A stretch of DNA of 64,000 nucleotides from Iamia sp038233075. Its GTDB lineage: Bacteria > Actinomycetota > Acidimicrobiia > Acidimicrobiales > Iamiaceae. The DNA is taken from positions 62,001 to 126,000 of the forward strand of contig JBBSMQ010000004.1 in NCBI GenBank assembly GCA_038233075.1. The letters run 5' to 3'. Below, piece by piece: positions 1 to 9,110 of the stretch (the stretch's first letter is position 1; each line of letters starts with the position of its first letter). A program made the translations under genes and the position numbers. The notes under the pieces were generated by a model that was given only the letters and a program-made list of their open reading frames with translations, did no database searches and was not told the origin of the DNA.

Positions 1-99
1 GACGAGGGCCTCATGTCGGTGGCGGTCGGCGTGGCCGCCCACCGCTCCATCGACGAGGGCCGCCCCGTCACCCTCGACGAGGTCCTGGCCACCCCCTGA
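1..99 (+). CDS. C-terminal end of an unidentified protein (partial)
   Basis: The reading frame is open from the window edge and stops at a TGA, showing the last 32 residues. The tail reads VAVGVAAHRSIDEGRPVTL followed by an acidic-hydrophobic end. A helix of this kind, with a 'SIDEGRPV' run, is reminiscent of the C-terminus of Gfo/Idh/MocA-type oxidoreductases, but 32 residues are too few to name the family. It converges on the minus-strand gene starting downstream, with only about 25 bp between stops. Family assignment is a guess; coding status is likely from the codon pattern. Confidence 0.5.
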   Translation, partial: DEGLMSVAVGVAAHRSIDEGRPVTLDEVLATP

Positions 100-124
100 T
101 CCCAGGACCCGGGGATGGTGGGGG

Positions 125-1159
125 TCAGTCGAGGGGGTGGTAGCCGGGGACGGCGGCGTGGGGCGTGTCCAGGTAGACCTTGGCCTCGGGGTTCCCGCTG
201 AAGCGGCCGTGGCTCCAGCGCACCTCGACGTGGCCCTTCACGGTGCGGTCCCGCCCGGCGGCGCGCTCGGACACGTTCGCCTGCCAGCGGACCACCGCCT
301 GGCCGGCGGGCTCGGGCCACACCTCGAAGGCGGTCAGGCGGTACGCCTGCTGCCAGTCCCACGCGGTGTCAATGCGCAACCGCATCGGCGGTGCCTTGGC
401 GGTCGAGGCGCCGAGCACGAAGTACGGCGACCCGCCGATGCGGAGCAGGCGCCAGAGGAGGCGCTCCTTCTCGGCCCGGTCCCCGAGCGACGACGACCAC
501 CGGTCGGCCGAGCGCTCGGCCACCACCCGGGCCAGGCCGGCGTAAGACTCGGCCACCGACACGGGGAGGGTGCGGCCCAGGGCGGACTTCAGCAGCTCCC
601 GGCCGCCCCGGGCCAGGTCCCCCACCCGGTCGGGGAGGTGCGCCAGCTCGCCCGCACCGGGGAGGCCGCTCTGGGCCAGCTCGGTGCGAGCCGCGCCGTA
701 GAAGTCCTGCAGCTCCGACGGTGCGATGGTTGCGAACCAGTCCCCCGCCCTGGTCACCGGACCACCGAGGCCCCCCTCGAACAGCCCGGCCGGAGCCATG
801 TTGTGCAGCACCTTCGACAGGTACTTGCACGACACCAGGTACACCCGGTCGACGCGCAGGTCGGCAGGGACGTCCGAGGGCAGCGGCAGCTTGTCCGGCC
901 CCTTCCACTCGATGCGGGCCGGCACCCGGCTGCGGAGGGCGCCTTCTGAACGCAGGAAGGCCAGGCCGTTGTCCCAGGCTCGGGCGAAGTCCGCATCGTG
1001 ACGGCCCTCGCCCCGGGCCGCGACCAGCCGCTCCCACTGCGCCTCGGCCACCCCGACCAGCTCGTCGGGCCGGGCGGCGAGGGCCCAGTCCAGGTCGCCC
1101 AGCCCGAGCATCGCCAGCCCGGTGGTGATCTCGGTGACCTCGGTGCGCAGCGACGGCAT
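125..1159 (-). CDS. Hypothetical protein, 344 aa, next to a DNA methyltransferase
   Basis: I do not recognise this family. The protein is soluble and mixed alpha/beta, with no signal peptide or membrane segment. A hydrophobic strand ending in VYLVSCKYLSK (about residues 105-116), preceded by an Asp, resembles the core strand of PD-(D/E)XK nucleases with Ser in place of the acidic residue; this is only a resemblance. The C-terminal part is rich in Trp and basic residues. It lies downstream of the methyltransferase on the same strand, 155 bp away, so the two could be co-transcribed and functionally linked. The ATG start has a weak leaderless-type box (GACGCT, 6 nt upstream) and no clear Shine-Dalgarno. 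Confidence 0.75.
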   Translation of the reverse strand: MPSLRTEVTEITTGLAMLGLGDLDWALAARPDELVGVAEAQWERLVAARGEGRHDADFARAWDNGLAFLRSEGALRSRVPARIEWKGPDKLPLPSDVPADLRVDRVYLVSCKYLSKVLHNMAPAGLFEGGLGGPVTRAGDWFATIAPSELQDFYGAARTELAQSGLPGAGELAHLPDRVGDLARGGRELLKSALGRTLPVSVAESYAGLARVVAERSADRWSSSLGDRAEKERLLWRLLRIGGSPYFVLGASTAKAPPMRLRIDTAWDWQQAYRLTAFEVWPEPAGQAVVRWQANVSERAAGRDRTVKGHVEVRWSHGRFSGNPEAKVYLDTPHAAVPGYHPLD

Positions 1160-1314
1160 GACCAGAGCGTCGCGCGGTCACCGGTCACCCCGGCGCCCGA
1201 GCGGATCGCGGGCCGGTGCCGCGCTCGTGCCGGTTCGAGCCGATCCTGCCCACGATGAGCAGGTCACCGACGCGGTTGACCCTCATCGTGAGGCCGCTCG
1301 TGGGCGCAGCGCCA

Positions 1315-2739
1315 TCAAGCGCCGAGCTCGTCGGGGCGCCAGAAGCCCACGAGCGCGGTGTCCACGGTTCCCGAGGCGTAGGCGGCCAACCGACGGCGAC
1401 CCTCGGGCGAGAGGATCTCCACCACGTCGAACAGCGAGCTCGGGCCTGCGTGGCGAAGGGCCCGGTCGACCGCGGAACGGGCGGAGGGCCCGGCGGCGAC
1501 GAGCAGGACGGGTGGCTCCTCGGTGACCCCCGCGATCACGGTGCCCCGGCCGATGGCCGCCATGGCGACGTCGGTGCGCGCCAGTCCCGACGGGGCGACG
1601 GTGAAGCCGCCGGCCACGTCGAACAGCCAGCGCCGGCCGGCCTGGTCCTCGGCGGCCAGGGGCACGGTGAGGCCGACCCCCGGGACCCTGACGTTCTGCC
1701 GGATGGCGGTGAAGCCCGCCTCGCCCAGGACCTCGGCCGAGAGGCGCTTCATCGCCGTTCCCCGCACCCTCGCCTCGGCCCGGGCCACCGTGGCCGGGTC
1801 GGCCACCCGGGCGGCGACGGCCGACTGCTCGGCTCCCACGCGACGTCGAGCGATGCCGACGTAGGCCGGGTCGAGGTCGTAGCCGGCATAGCGCCGCCCG
1901 GTGCGCACCGCCGCCACCGCGGTGGTGCCCGAGCCGAGGAAGGGGTCGACGACGAGGTCGTCGGCATAGGTGTAGAGCTCGATCAGGCGCTGGGGCAGGG
2001 CCACCGGGAACGGGGCGGGGTGTGCGACCCGAGAGGCCGACTCGGGGGGCATCTCCCAGATGTCGAGGGTGGCGTCGAGGAACTCGTCGCCGGTCAGCGT
2101 GGAGGCGTGGGGCAGGCCGGCTGCTCGTCGGCGAGCGGGGTCGAGGGCGCGATCGAAGCGGCCCTTGCCGGCGATCACGACCCGTTCGGTGACGTCGCGG
2201 AGCACGGGGTTGGCCGGACCGCGGTAGGTGCCCCACGCGCAGTTGCCACCGGCGCCACGCGCCTTCATCCACACCACCTCACCCCGGATGAGCAGGCCCA
2301 GGTCGTCCTGCAGGATGCGGATCACATCGGCCGAGAGCGACCGGTAGGGCTTGCGTCCCAGGTTGGCGATGTTGATCGCGATGCGGCCCCCGGGCTCGAG
2401 CACCCGGACGCACTCGGCGAAGACGTCGCGGAGCATGGCCACGTACTCGACGTAGCTGGCCGGTATGTGGGGATCGGCGGGGTCGATCGTCTCGTAGGCC
2501 TTGCCTGCGAAGTACGGGGGCGAGGTGACGACCAGCGCCACCGAACCGTCCTTCAGCTCCCGCATGTCGCGAGCGTCGCCGTGGACCAACGGCTCGTCGG
2601 GCAGGTGGCGGACCACCGTCTCGTCACTGCTGACCTCGGGCGGGGTGAACCGGGCGTAGAAGTCGGCGGCGTCGTGGCTCTCGCGCCGACCCACCCCGAA
2701 GGCGGATGTGGCCGTGGGGCGACGGCGAGGAGCGGCCAT
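1315..2739 (-). CDS. Site-specific DNA methyltransferase (N4/N6 type) with C-terminal extra domain
   Basis: This protein of 474 aa transfers a methyl group from S-adenosylmethionine to adenine-N6 or cytosine-N4 in DNA. The catalytic TSPPYF motif is near residue 53, and the SAM-binding DPFLGSGTT motif with a GYDLDP strand lies around residue 250-275, the order typical of beta-class enzymes. About 150 residues follow the methylase fold. They include a segment FDVAGGFTVAPSGLARTD that looks like a nuclease-fold remnant or DNA-recognition domain. The start was set at the internal ATG because a TAGGGT box ends 7 nt before it and family proteins begin close to this point. The unknown 344-aa gene follows on the same strand. 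Confidence 0.9.
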   Translation of the reverse strand: MAAPRRRPTATSAFGVGRRESHDAADFYARFTPPEVSSDETVVRHLPDEPLVHGDARDMRELKDGSVALVVTSPPYFAGKAYETIDPADPHIPASYVEYVAMLRDVFAECVRVLEPGGRIAINIANLGRKPYRSLSADVIRILQDDLGLLIRGEVVWMKARGAGGNCAWGTYRGPANPVLRDVTERVVIAGKGRFDRALDPARRRAAGLPHASTLTGDEFLDATLDIWEMPPESASRVAHPAPFPVALPQRLIELYTYADDLVVDPFLGSGTTAVAAVRTGRRYAGYDLDPAYVGIARRRVGAEQSAVAARVADPATVARAEARVRGTAMKRLSAEVLGEAGFTAIRQNVRVPGVGLTVPLAAEDQAGRRWLFDVAGGFTVAPSGLARTDVAMAAIGRGTVIAGVTEEPPVLLVAAGPSARSAVDRALRHAGPSSLFDVVEILSPEGRRRLAAYASGTVDTALVGFWRPDELGA

Positions 2740-2746
2740 GAGGGCA

Positions 2747-2752
2747 ACCCTA
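2747..2752 (-). promoter_or_regulatory. -10 box, leaderless promoter of the DNA methyltransferase
   Basis: TAGGGT on the minus strand, 7 nt before the ATG. No Shine-Dalgarno lies between box and start. Confidence 0.6.
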
Positions 2753-2943
2753 CCGAGGCGGTACAACAGGCGACCCCGACGATCGACGGCGAACGGGCCG
2801 GCACGGGCGGTCCACTGGCGGTGCGGCTCTCCTCCGTCGCCGGCCGAGCCGAGGCCGTGACCTGGGCTGATCCCCACGCTGACGGCGCGACCCCCGAGGA
2901 CCGGGCACTAGCCTCGCCGCCGGCCCCTGCCCCCGGAGGACCC

Positions 2944-4182
2944 ATGGCCGAGGACCCTGCGACCGCCGAGGACGACGCCGCCCGCCTCGTCGACGAGGTC
3001 GCGGCTCGAGCCGCCCGCGGCCCCGCCGAGCCCGCACCGACCGCAGCTGTGACACCCGGTCCGCGACGGACGGCCGACGAGGTGCGCGCCGAGATGGCCG
3101 ACGCCCGTCACCGCGTGGAGGCGGCCTGGCACACCTCCGACAGCGGCACCGAGATCCCCGAGTCGGCCCGGCTGCGCCATGTCAAGCGGGCCATGCTGGT
3201 GGGTCTGCGACCGGTCACCTCCCACCAGGTGCCCTTCAACCGGGAGCTGTTGGTCGCCGTCGACCGCCTGGCCAACGTGGTCGACGCGGTGGCCGAGCGT
3301 GTCGACGGAGCCGACGAGCGCGTCGACGGGCGGCTCAAGCGGGTCGAAGCCGGCATCGCCACCGTTGACCTGGCGGGCGCCGATGCCGACGCCCTGGTGG
3401 CCGACCTGCGAGCCCGCTGCGACGTCCTGGCGCGCCGCCTGGACGCGGCCGAGGCGGATCTCGTCGAGCAGCGACGGGCCCTGGCCGCGGCCCGGGCCCG
3501 CGAGGACGTGGTCCTGCGCGCGGCGCGGGCCGCGATCGACGAGGCGGACGTGGACGTCCTCGCGCGCGAGGCCGACATCGCCGACGCCGCCCTGGTGCGG
3601 CGCCTGGCCCGAGTCGGCCGACCCCCGCCCGACGCCCTGCGGGCCCAGGCCCGAGCCGTCGTCGACGTCCTGGCCGAGGTGGCGGTGGCGGCGCCGGTGG
3701 TCGATCTGGCCTCCGATGCCGGCGAGTGGCTCGACGTGTGGGCCGCCGGGGGCATCGCAGCCATCGGCATCGACGACGATGCCGAGACCGTGGCGGCGCT
3801 GCGGGCGCGGGGCCACGCGGCCGAGCAGGCCGACCCGCTCACCGACCTGGAGCACCGTGGGCAGGGCTCCCTCGGAGGGATCACCGCCGCGGTGCTCGCC
3901 GACGTGATCGCACTGCCCGACCTGATCGGTCTGGTCGATGCCGCCCGGCAGGCGCTGCGGCCGGGTGGTGTCCTCGTGCTGGCCGGCGCCGATCCGAGCG
4001 GGCGCGACGTCGACGACCACCGCTGGGCCGATCCCCGGTGGCGTCCGCTCGACCCTCGCACCCTCACCCTGCTGGTGCTCGAGCGGGGCTGGGCCGAGGC
4101 CGAGCTGGTGGCCCTCGACGCCGAGGCCGGCGCCCGCTACGTCCTCGTGGCCCGCACCGCCGGTGGCACCCCGAGCCCGTGA
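2944..4182 (+). CDS. Coiled-coil methyltransferase-like protein of a polysaccharide locus
   Basis: This 412-aa protein has three parts. An N-terminal region is rich in Ala, Glu and Pro (1-75). A basic-aromatic patch with LRHVKRAMLVGLRPVTSHQV leads into a long Ala/Arg/Glu coiled coil (about 95-205). A C-terminal Rossmann-type domain carries a degenerate SAM motif, VVDLASDAGEWLDVW, and a later LRPGGVLVLAG strand. Proteins of this design accompany glycosyltransferases and, as in WbdD-type systems, may methylate the growing glycan end. The motif I glycines are poorly conserved, so activity is uncertain. The ATG follows a good GGAGGA site (2935-2940). The stop overlaps the GTG of the next glycosyltransferase, indicating translational coupling. 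Confidence 0.8.
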   Translation: MAEDPATAEDDAARLVDEVAARAARGPAEPAPTAAVTPGPRRTADEVRAEMADARHRVEAAWHTSDSGTEIPESARLRHVKRAMLVGLRPVTSHQVPFNRELLVAVDRLANVVDAVAERVDGADERVDGRLKRVEAGIATVDLAGADADALVADLRARCDVLARRLDAAEADLVEQRRALAAARAREDVVLRAARAAIDEADVDVLAREADIADAALVRRLARVGRPPPDALRAQARAVVDVLAEVAVAAPVVDLASDAGEWLDVWAAGGIAAIGIDDDAETVAALRARGHAAEQADPLTDLEHRGQGSLGGITAAVLADVIALPDLIGLVDAARQALRPGGVLVLAGADPSGRDVDDHRWADPRWRPLDPRTLTLLVLERGWAEAELVALDAEAGARYVLVARTAGGTPSP

Positions 4183-5417
4183 GGGAAGCGGGAATCGGGA
4201 CCCTTCGCATCGGCCTGCTCAAGCCCGAGGTCGGGGTCACCGGAGGCTTCGAGCGGGTCGTCACCCGGGTCGAGGCCACCCTCAGGTCCGACGGTCATGA
4301 GGTCGTCCGCACCCCGATCGACCTCAACGCGCTCCCCCACCGGCCCTTCGGCGTGGAGGTGGCCGACGAGGTGTGGCGCGCGGCCCCTGAGTACTTCCGC
4401 CACGTCGCCGCGGTCGAGGCCTTCGCCGCGGTGGACACCGGGGGCTTGGACGCCGTCATCTCGACCCAGCCCCCTTCCTTCGCCACCGCCCACCCCCACC
4501 ACCTGAGCCTCTTCTTCCACCACCACCGCGTGTACTACGACCTCGAGGACATCTTCATCGAGGCCGGCTACGCCGAGGATCCGGCGCTGCACCGCCAGGC
4601 TGGCGCCCACGTCCGTGCCCTCGACGCCCCCCGGCTCGACGCGGTGAGCTGGTTCGCGGCCGGCTCGGAGACGGTGCGCCGCCGCCTGGGCCGATTCAAC
4701 GGGATCGACCGGGTGTCGTTGTTCCACGCCGGTCGGGCCGTGGGCGCCGACGAGGCGCCGCCGGCCCTGTCGCCCCGTCCCGGACCGGTCCTCTGCGTCG
4801 GGCGCCTCGAGCTCCCCAAGCGGCCGGAGCTGTTCGTGGCCGCGCTGCGTCGCCTCCCCCACGTGGAGGCGACCCTCGTCGGCCGTGGCGGCCGGGCCGA
4901 GTGGGTGCGGGCCGTGGACCACCGGCTGGCTCAGCCCGGCACCGACCTCGACGCCGTGGACGACCGGGCCCTGTGGTGCTGCCGGGCCGAGGTCGACCGG
5001 CCCGCCCCCGAGGGGTGGGCGTCGAACATCACCCTGGCCGGGTCGGTCGACGACGCCACCCTCGCCCGGCTCTACGCCACCGCGCCCTGCGTGGTGGCCC
5101 CGGCGTTCGACGAGGACTACGGGCTCACCGCCATCGAGGCCATGGCCCACGGGGCGCCGGTGGTGGTCTGCGAGGACGGCGGCGGTCTGGCCGACCTGGT
5201 CGACCACGAGGTCGACGGCCTCGTCGTGGCTCCCACCGGCGCCGCCCTGGCCGGGGCGGTCGAGCGCATCCTCACCGACCGCGACCTGGCCACATCCCTC
5301 GCCGCCGGAGCCCGCGCCCGCGCCGCCACGGTCACCTGGGCGCGCGCCGAGGACGAGCTCCGCCTGGCCCTGGCCATCGCCCTCGACGCGGCCGAGCCGG
5401 CGCCGGTCCCGGCGTGA
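4179..5417 (+). CDS. GT4-family glycosyltransferase
   Basis: A GT-B glycosyltransferase of 412 aa, expected to use a nucleotide-sugar donor to extend a surface polysaccharide in the cytoplasm. The N-terminal domain starts with a GLLKPEVGVTGGFERVV loop. The C-terminal domain has VLCVGRLELPKRPELFV and the donor-site EDYGLTAIEAMAHGAPVV with the retaining GT4 E-x7-E pattern. It begins with a GTG whose last bases form the TGA of the preceding gene (GTGA overlap), and it ends in the same way with the next gene. This places it firmly in the operon from 2944 to 10379. Confidence 0.9.
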   Translation: MREAGIGTLRIGLLKPEVGVTGGFERVVTRVEATLRSDGHEVVRTPIDLNALPHRPFGVEVADEVWRAAPEYFRHVAAVEAFAAVDTGGLDAVISTQPPSFATAHPHHLSLFFHHHRVYYDLEDIFIEAGYAEDPALHRQAGAHVRALDAPRLDAVSWFAAGSETVRRRLGRFNGIDRVSLFHAGRAVGADEAPPALSPRPGPVLCVGRLELPKRPELFVAALRRLPHVEATLVGRGGRAEWVRAVDHRLAQPGTDLDAVDDRALWCCRAEVDRPAPEGWASNITLAGSVDDATLARLYATAPCVVAPAFDEDYGLTAIEAMAHGAPVVVCEDGGGLADLVDHEVDGLVVAPTGAALAGAVERILTDRDLATSLAAGARARAATVTWARAEDELRLALAIALDAAEPAPVPA

Positions 5418-7957
5418 CCCCGCACCCCCCTCCGGCGATCGCCCTCAAGATCGCCATCGTGGCCCCCAACCCGGTGCCGTTCACCCGGGGCGGGGCCGAG
5501 CGGGCGTGGTCGGGTCTGCACGCCGCCCTCCTCGACGAGGGCCACGACGCCGAGATCCTCAAGCTGCCGGTCCGGGAGACCACGCTGGCCGAGGTCGTCG
5601 CCGGCTACCGGGCCTTCTCGACGCTCGACCTGGAGCACTTCGACGTGGTCATCAGCTCCAAGTACCCGGCCTGGATCTGTCCGCACCGTCGCCACGTCCT
5701 GTGGATGTTCCACCCTCTGCGCGGCCTGTACGACACCTACCACGTCTTCGGCCTGCCGACGGTCCCCGGTGCGGTCGAACCGGCCAGCGCCGCCGTGCTC
5801 GACGTCATCACGCAACCGCCACGGCGGGCGGCGCTGCCCCAGGTCCTCGATCGGGTCGACGCCGCGGTGGCCACCCTCGGAGCCGAGCACCCGGACCTGG
5901 CCCTCCCCGGACCGGTGAGCCGACTGGTGGTGCGGTGGCTCGACCGGGTCGCCCTGGACCCGTCGGAGGTGACCCGCCACGTCGCTCTGTCCCGCACCGT
6001 TGCCACCCGCGCCGGGTACCTGCCCGACGGCGTCACCGCCCGGGTCGCCTACGCCCCGCCCGACCTCATCCCGCCCGCAGCGCCGCTGCCCCCCGGCCGT
6101 CACCTGTTCACCGCCAGCCGCCTCGACGGCCCCAAGCGCCTCGACCTGCTCATCGAGGCCATGGCCCACGTGCCCGGCGACGTGGAGCTGCACATCGGTG
6201 GCACCGGGCCCCAGGGGGACCGTCTGCGCGCCCTGGCCGCGCCGGACCCCCGGATCCGCTTCCTCGGTCGCGTGTCCGACCACGAGCTGGCGACCCGCTA
6301 CGCCGAGGCCCTGGCGGTGCCGTTCGTGCCCCTCGACGAGGACTACGGCCTGATCGCGGTGGAAGCCCTCGCCGCCGGCACCCCGGTGGTGACCACCACC
6401 GACAGCGGGGGCCCGGCCGAGCTGGTGCGCGACGGGGTCGACGGCGCGGTGGTGGATCCCGACCCCGCCGCCCTAGGCCGGGCCCTGGCGGCGCTGGCCG
6501 CCGACCCGACCCGGGCCCGGTCCCTGGGCGAGGAGGGTCGGCGCCACACCGCCCGCATCACCTGGCCGGCGGTGGTCCGTACCCTGCTCGGGAGCGGGCT
6601 CGGCGGACGGGAGACGAACGGCCCGGGGGCGGGGCCGGGCCGGGCCGATCGCACCGGCTCGCCCGACCGCACTCGTCGGCCCGGGCGCCCCCGGGTGGTG
6701 GTGCTCACCACGTTCCGCGTCGCCGAGCGGGGCCACGGGGGCCAGCTCCGCAGCTACCACCTCTACGGGAACCTGGCCCGGCACGCGGAGGTGGAGGTGG
6801 TGAGCCTCACCGACGGAGGCCCGCCGGGGTCGGTCGAGCTCCGTCCCGGCCTGGTGGAGACCTCCGTCCCCATCAGCGGGGCCCACCAGCGCGCGGCCGA
6901 GGAGCTGTCCCTGGCCGCGGGTGTGCCCGTGAGCGACCTCACCGCGGGCGAACACATCCAGATGACGCCGGACTACCTGCGCCAGCTGCGCGAGGCGACG
7001 CGGTCGGCCGACGTCGTGATCCTCGCCGAGCCCTACCTGCTGCCCGCCCTCGACCACGCCGGCATCGACCTGCCCTTCGTCTACGACGCCTTCAACGTGG
7101 AGGCCGACCTCAAGGCCTCCGTCCTGCCCGGCACCGCCGCCGGTGCTGGGGTGCTGGAGCGGGTCATCGGGGTGGAGACCGACGCGGCCCGGCGGGCGGC
7201 GGTCATCACCGCGTGCAGCGCCGAGGACGCGGCCCGGCTCGCGGCGCTGGTCGGGCGGCCAGGATCCGATGCCGTCGTGGTCGCCAACGGCACCGACTGC
7301 GCCGCGACCACCCCGGTCGACCCCGCGGTTCGCCGTCGACGGGGTGAGCGGTGGCTGGCCCGGTACCGCACCCTCGACCATCGGACCGGCGCCGTCGAAG
7401 CCCTGGCGGTGTTCTTCGGCAGCTGGCACCCACCGAACCTCGATGCCGCCCGACGCATCGTCGACGAGGTCGCTCCCGCGGTCCCCGAGGTCCTGTTCCT
7501 GCTGGGCGGGCGCCACGGCGACGCCTTCGCCACCCGCACGACCCCGCCCAACGTGGTCCTCGCCGGCCGGATCAGCGACCGGTCCCGCGACACCCTCCTG
7601 GGCGCCGCCCACCTAGCCCTCAACCCCATGGCCACCGGTTCGGGCACCAACCTGAAGGTGCTGGAGTACCTGGCCGCCGGGGTCCCCGTCGTCACCACGG
7701 GCTTCGGCATCCGGGGCCTCGACCTCACCAACGGCGAGCACCTCCTCGTGGGGGCCCCCGATCAGCTCGACGGGGCCATCCGCACCCTGCTGGCCGACCC
7801 CGTGGGCGCCTCCGCGCGGGCTCGGGCCGGCCGCGCCCGGGTGGAGGAGGGCTACGACTGGCCCCGGCTCGGGGACCGCCTGGCCGAGATCATCGGTGGT
7901 GTCGTCGCCGTCGAACGTCCCGGCCCGGCACGTGGCGCCGAGCCCGCGCGGCGCTGA
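5414..7957 (+). CDS. Tandem GT4-GT4 glycosyltransferase fusion, 847 aa
   Basis: Two GT-B enzymes in one reading frame. Domain 1 (about 10-395) opens with IAIVAPNPVPFTRGGAERAW and carries LFTASRLDGPKRLDLLIEA and EDYGLIAVEALAAGTPVV. A disordered Gly/Arg/Pro linker (about 395-425) joins it to domain 2 (about 428-845). Domain 2 opens with VVVLTTFRVAERGHGGQLRS and has a C-terminal donor site with GSGTNLKVLEYLAAGVPVV. Each domain is full length for the family, so one polypeptide could add two sugars in sequence. It begins with a GTG overlapping the previous stop. I see no frameshift at the joint. Confidence 0.88.
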   Translation: MTPHPPPAIALKIAIVAPNPVPFTRGGAERAWSGLHAALLDEGHDAEILKLPVRETTLAEVVAGYRAFSTLDLEHFDVVISSKYPAWICPHRRHVLWMFHPLRGLYDTYHVFGLPTVPGAVEPASAAVLDVITQPPRRAALPQVLDRVDAAVATLGAEHPDLALPGPVSRLVVRWLDRVALDPSEVTRHVALSRTVATRAGYLPDGVTARVAYAPPDLIPPAAPLPPGRHLFTASRLDGPKRLDLLIEAMAHVPGDVELHIGGTGPQGDRLRALAAPDPRIRFLGRVSDHELATRYAEALAVPFVPLDEDYGLIAVEALAAGTPVVTTTDSGGPAELVRDGVDGAVVDPDPAALGRALAALAADPTRARSLGEEGRRHTARITWPAVVRTLLGSGLGGRETNGPGAGPGRADRTGSPDRTRRPGRPRVVVLTTFRVAERGHGGQLRSYHLYGNLARHAEVEVVSLTDGGPPGSVELRPGLVETSVPISGAHQRAAEELSLAAGVPVSDLTAGEHIQMTPDYLRQLREATRSADVVILAEPYLLPALDHAGIDLPFVYDAFNVEADLKASVLPGTAAGAGVLERVIGVETDAARRAAVITACSAEDAARLAALVGRPGSDAVVVANGTDCAATTPVDPAVRRRRGERWLARYRTLDHRTGAVEALAVFFGSWHPPNLDAARRIVDEVAPAVPEVLFLLGGRHGDAFATRTTPPNVVLAGRISDRSRDTLLGAAHLALNPMATGSGTNLKVLEYLAAGVPVVTTGFGIRGLDLTNGEHLLVGAPDQLDGAIRTLLADPVGASARARAGRARVEEGYDWPRLGDRLAEIIGGVVAVERPGPARGAEPARR

Positions 7958-7978
7958 GGGCCGCGCCGCGGGGGCCAC

Positions 7979-7984
7979 TACCCT
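7979..7984 (+). promoter_or_regulatory. Candidate internal promoter (-10) for the ABC exporter genes
   Basis: TACCCT lies in the 141-bp gap between the glycosyltransferase fusion and the permease, about 115 nt before the permease ATG. It would give a leadered transcript. This matches the TANNNT boxes seen elsewhere in the window. Confidence 0.35.
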
Positions 7985-8098
7985 TGGCGGGCACGTCGCA
8001 CGAACGGGTGCGGCGAGCGACGGGTGACCAGATCGGAGGGTCGTGCCGCACCGACAGCCCCCAGCCGCCGGCTCCGACCCCCTCCAGGGAGTGCGCCA

Positions 8099-9103
8099 AT
8101 GACCGCCACCGCCCCCGCGCAGCCGGATCTGGACGACCTTCCCCGGACCCCGACCGACGACATCGTCCCCGCCCTCGAGGTCTCCCGCCGGCCGAACCCG
8201 CTCCAGCGCCTGGCCAACGTGTGGCGCTACCGGGAGCTGCTCGGCAACCTCACCCGCAAGGAGCTGAAGGTCAAGTACAAGAACAGCGTCCTCGGCTTCG
8301 TGTGGACGCTGCTCAACCCGGCCCTCTACCTCGTCGTGTTCTCGGTGGTGTTCGCAGAGGTGCTGCGGGTCCAGGTCCCGTACTACGCCATCTTCTTCCT
8401 GTCGGGGCTCCTGGTGTGGAACTTCTTCTCGACCTCGCTCGGCTCGGGCACCGGCTCCATCACCATGAACGCCCAGCTCGTCCAGAAGGTCTGGTTCCCG
8501 CGCGAGATCCTCCCCCTGGCCGCCATCGGGGCCGCGATCGTCCACTTCTTCCTCCAGACCACGGTCCTGATCGCGGCCCTCGTCCTCTTCCGCCGGACGC
8601 CGTCGCTCGACTACCTCCCGGCCCTGCCGCTCGCGGTGATCGTGCTGCTGATCCTGGCCGCGGCGCTGGCCATCGCCCTCTCCGCCATCAACGTGTACCT
8701 GCGCGACACCGAGCACCTGCTGGAGCTGGCCCTCCTGGCCTGGTTCTGGCTGTCGGCCATCGTCTACCCCTACCGGCTGGTGGCCGAGCGACTGGGGCCG
8801 GGTCGCGAGTGGTGGGCCTCGCTGAACCCCATCATCCCCATCGTCCTCACCTTCCAGCGGGTGCTCTACAACCCGCGTGCGGTGAACATGGGCTGGTACA
8901 TCAACCAGCCCTCCGACGGCAGCGGGTCGGGCACCGACCCCGCCAACCGGATCGCCGACGTCCAGGCCCCGGCCCTGATCGCCCACCCCCTCGGGTGGTA
9001 CATCAGCCGACTGTCGGTGGTGGGCGTCGTGGCCGTCGCCCTTTTCTTCGGTGCCCTCTGGCTGTTCGGTCGGCTCGAGGACGACATGGCCGAGGAGATC
9101 TGA
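8099..9103 (+). CDS. ABC-2 type polysaccharide exporter permease (Wzm-like)
   Basis: A 334-aa inner-membrane permease that, with the next gene's ATPase, moves a completed polysaccharide across the cytoplasmic membrane. The cytoplasmic N-terminus contains NLTRKELKVKYKNSVLGFVW, a hallmark of polysaccharide and teichoic-acid ABC-2 permeases. About six hydrophobic segments follow, with the family's YPY and LNP motifs (VYPYRLV, SLNPIIPIV) before the last ones. A 40-residue loop near 265-300 is longer than usual. The start is the ATG after an AGGGAG site. The gene is separated from the ATPase start by only 7 bp. Confidence 0.92.
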   Translation: MTATAPAQPDLDDLPRTPTDDIVPALEVSRRPNPLQRLANVWRYRELLGNLTRKELKVKYKNSVLGFVWTLLNPALYLVVFSVVFAEVLRVQVPYYAIFFLSGLLVWNFFSTSLGSGTGSITMNAQLVQKVWFPREILPLAAIGAAIVHFFLQTTVLIAALVLFRRTPSLDYLPALPLAVIVLLILAAALAIALSAINVYLRDTEHLLELALLAWFWLSAIVYPYRLVAERLGPGREWWASLNPIIPIVLTFQRVLYNPRAVNMGWYINQPSDGSGSGTDPANRIADVQAPALIAHPLGWYISRLSVVGVVAVALFFGALWLFGRLEDDMAEEI

Positions 9104-9110
9104 GGGCGCC

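Noticed and set aside
1225..1260. A GGTTCGAG string resembling a tRNA T-loop
   Set aside because: No flanking T-stem, acceptor stem or anticodon arm can be formed. No tRNA was found anywhere in the window.
1185..1286. A 33-codon minus-strand frame starting MRVNRVGDLLIVG, vaguely like DUF1918
   Set aside because: Only the first dozen residues suggest the family; the rest does not fit and no promoter or ribosome-binding site supports it.
1216..2943. A long plus-strand open frame running into the coiled-coil methyltransferase
   Set aside because: It is antisense to the well-supported DNA methyltransferase and gives low-complexity Gly/Arg/Val protein. A good ribosome-binding site and ATG at 2944 mark the true start.
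4885..7347. An 820-codon plus-strand frame overlapping two glycosyltransferases
   Set aside because: The product is almost entirely Arg/Pro/Gly and lies out of frame with two recognisable GT4 genes.
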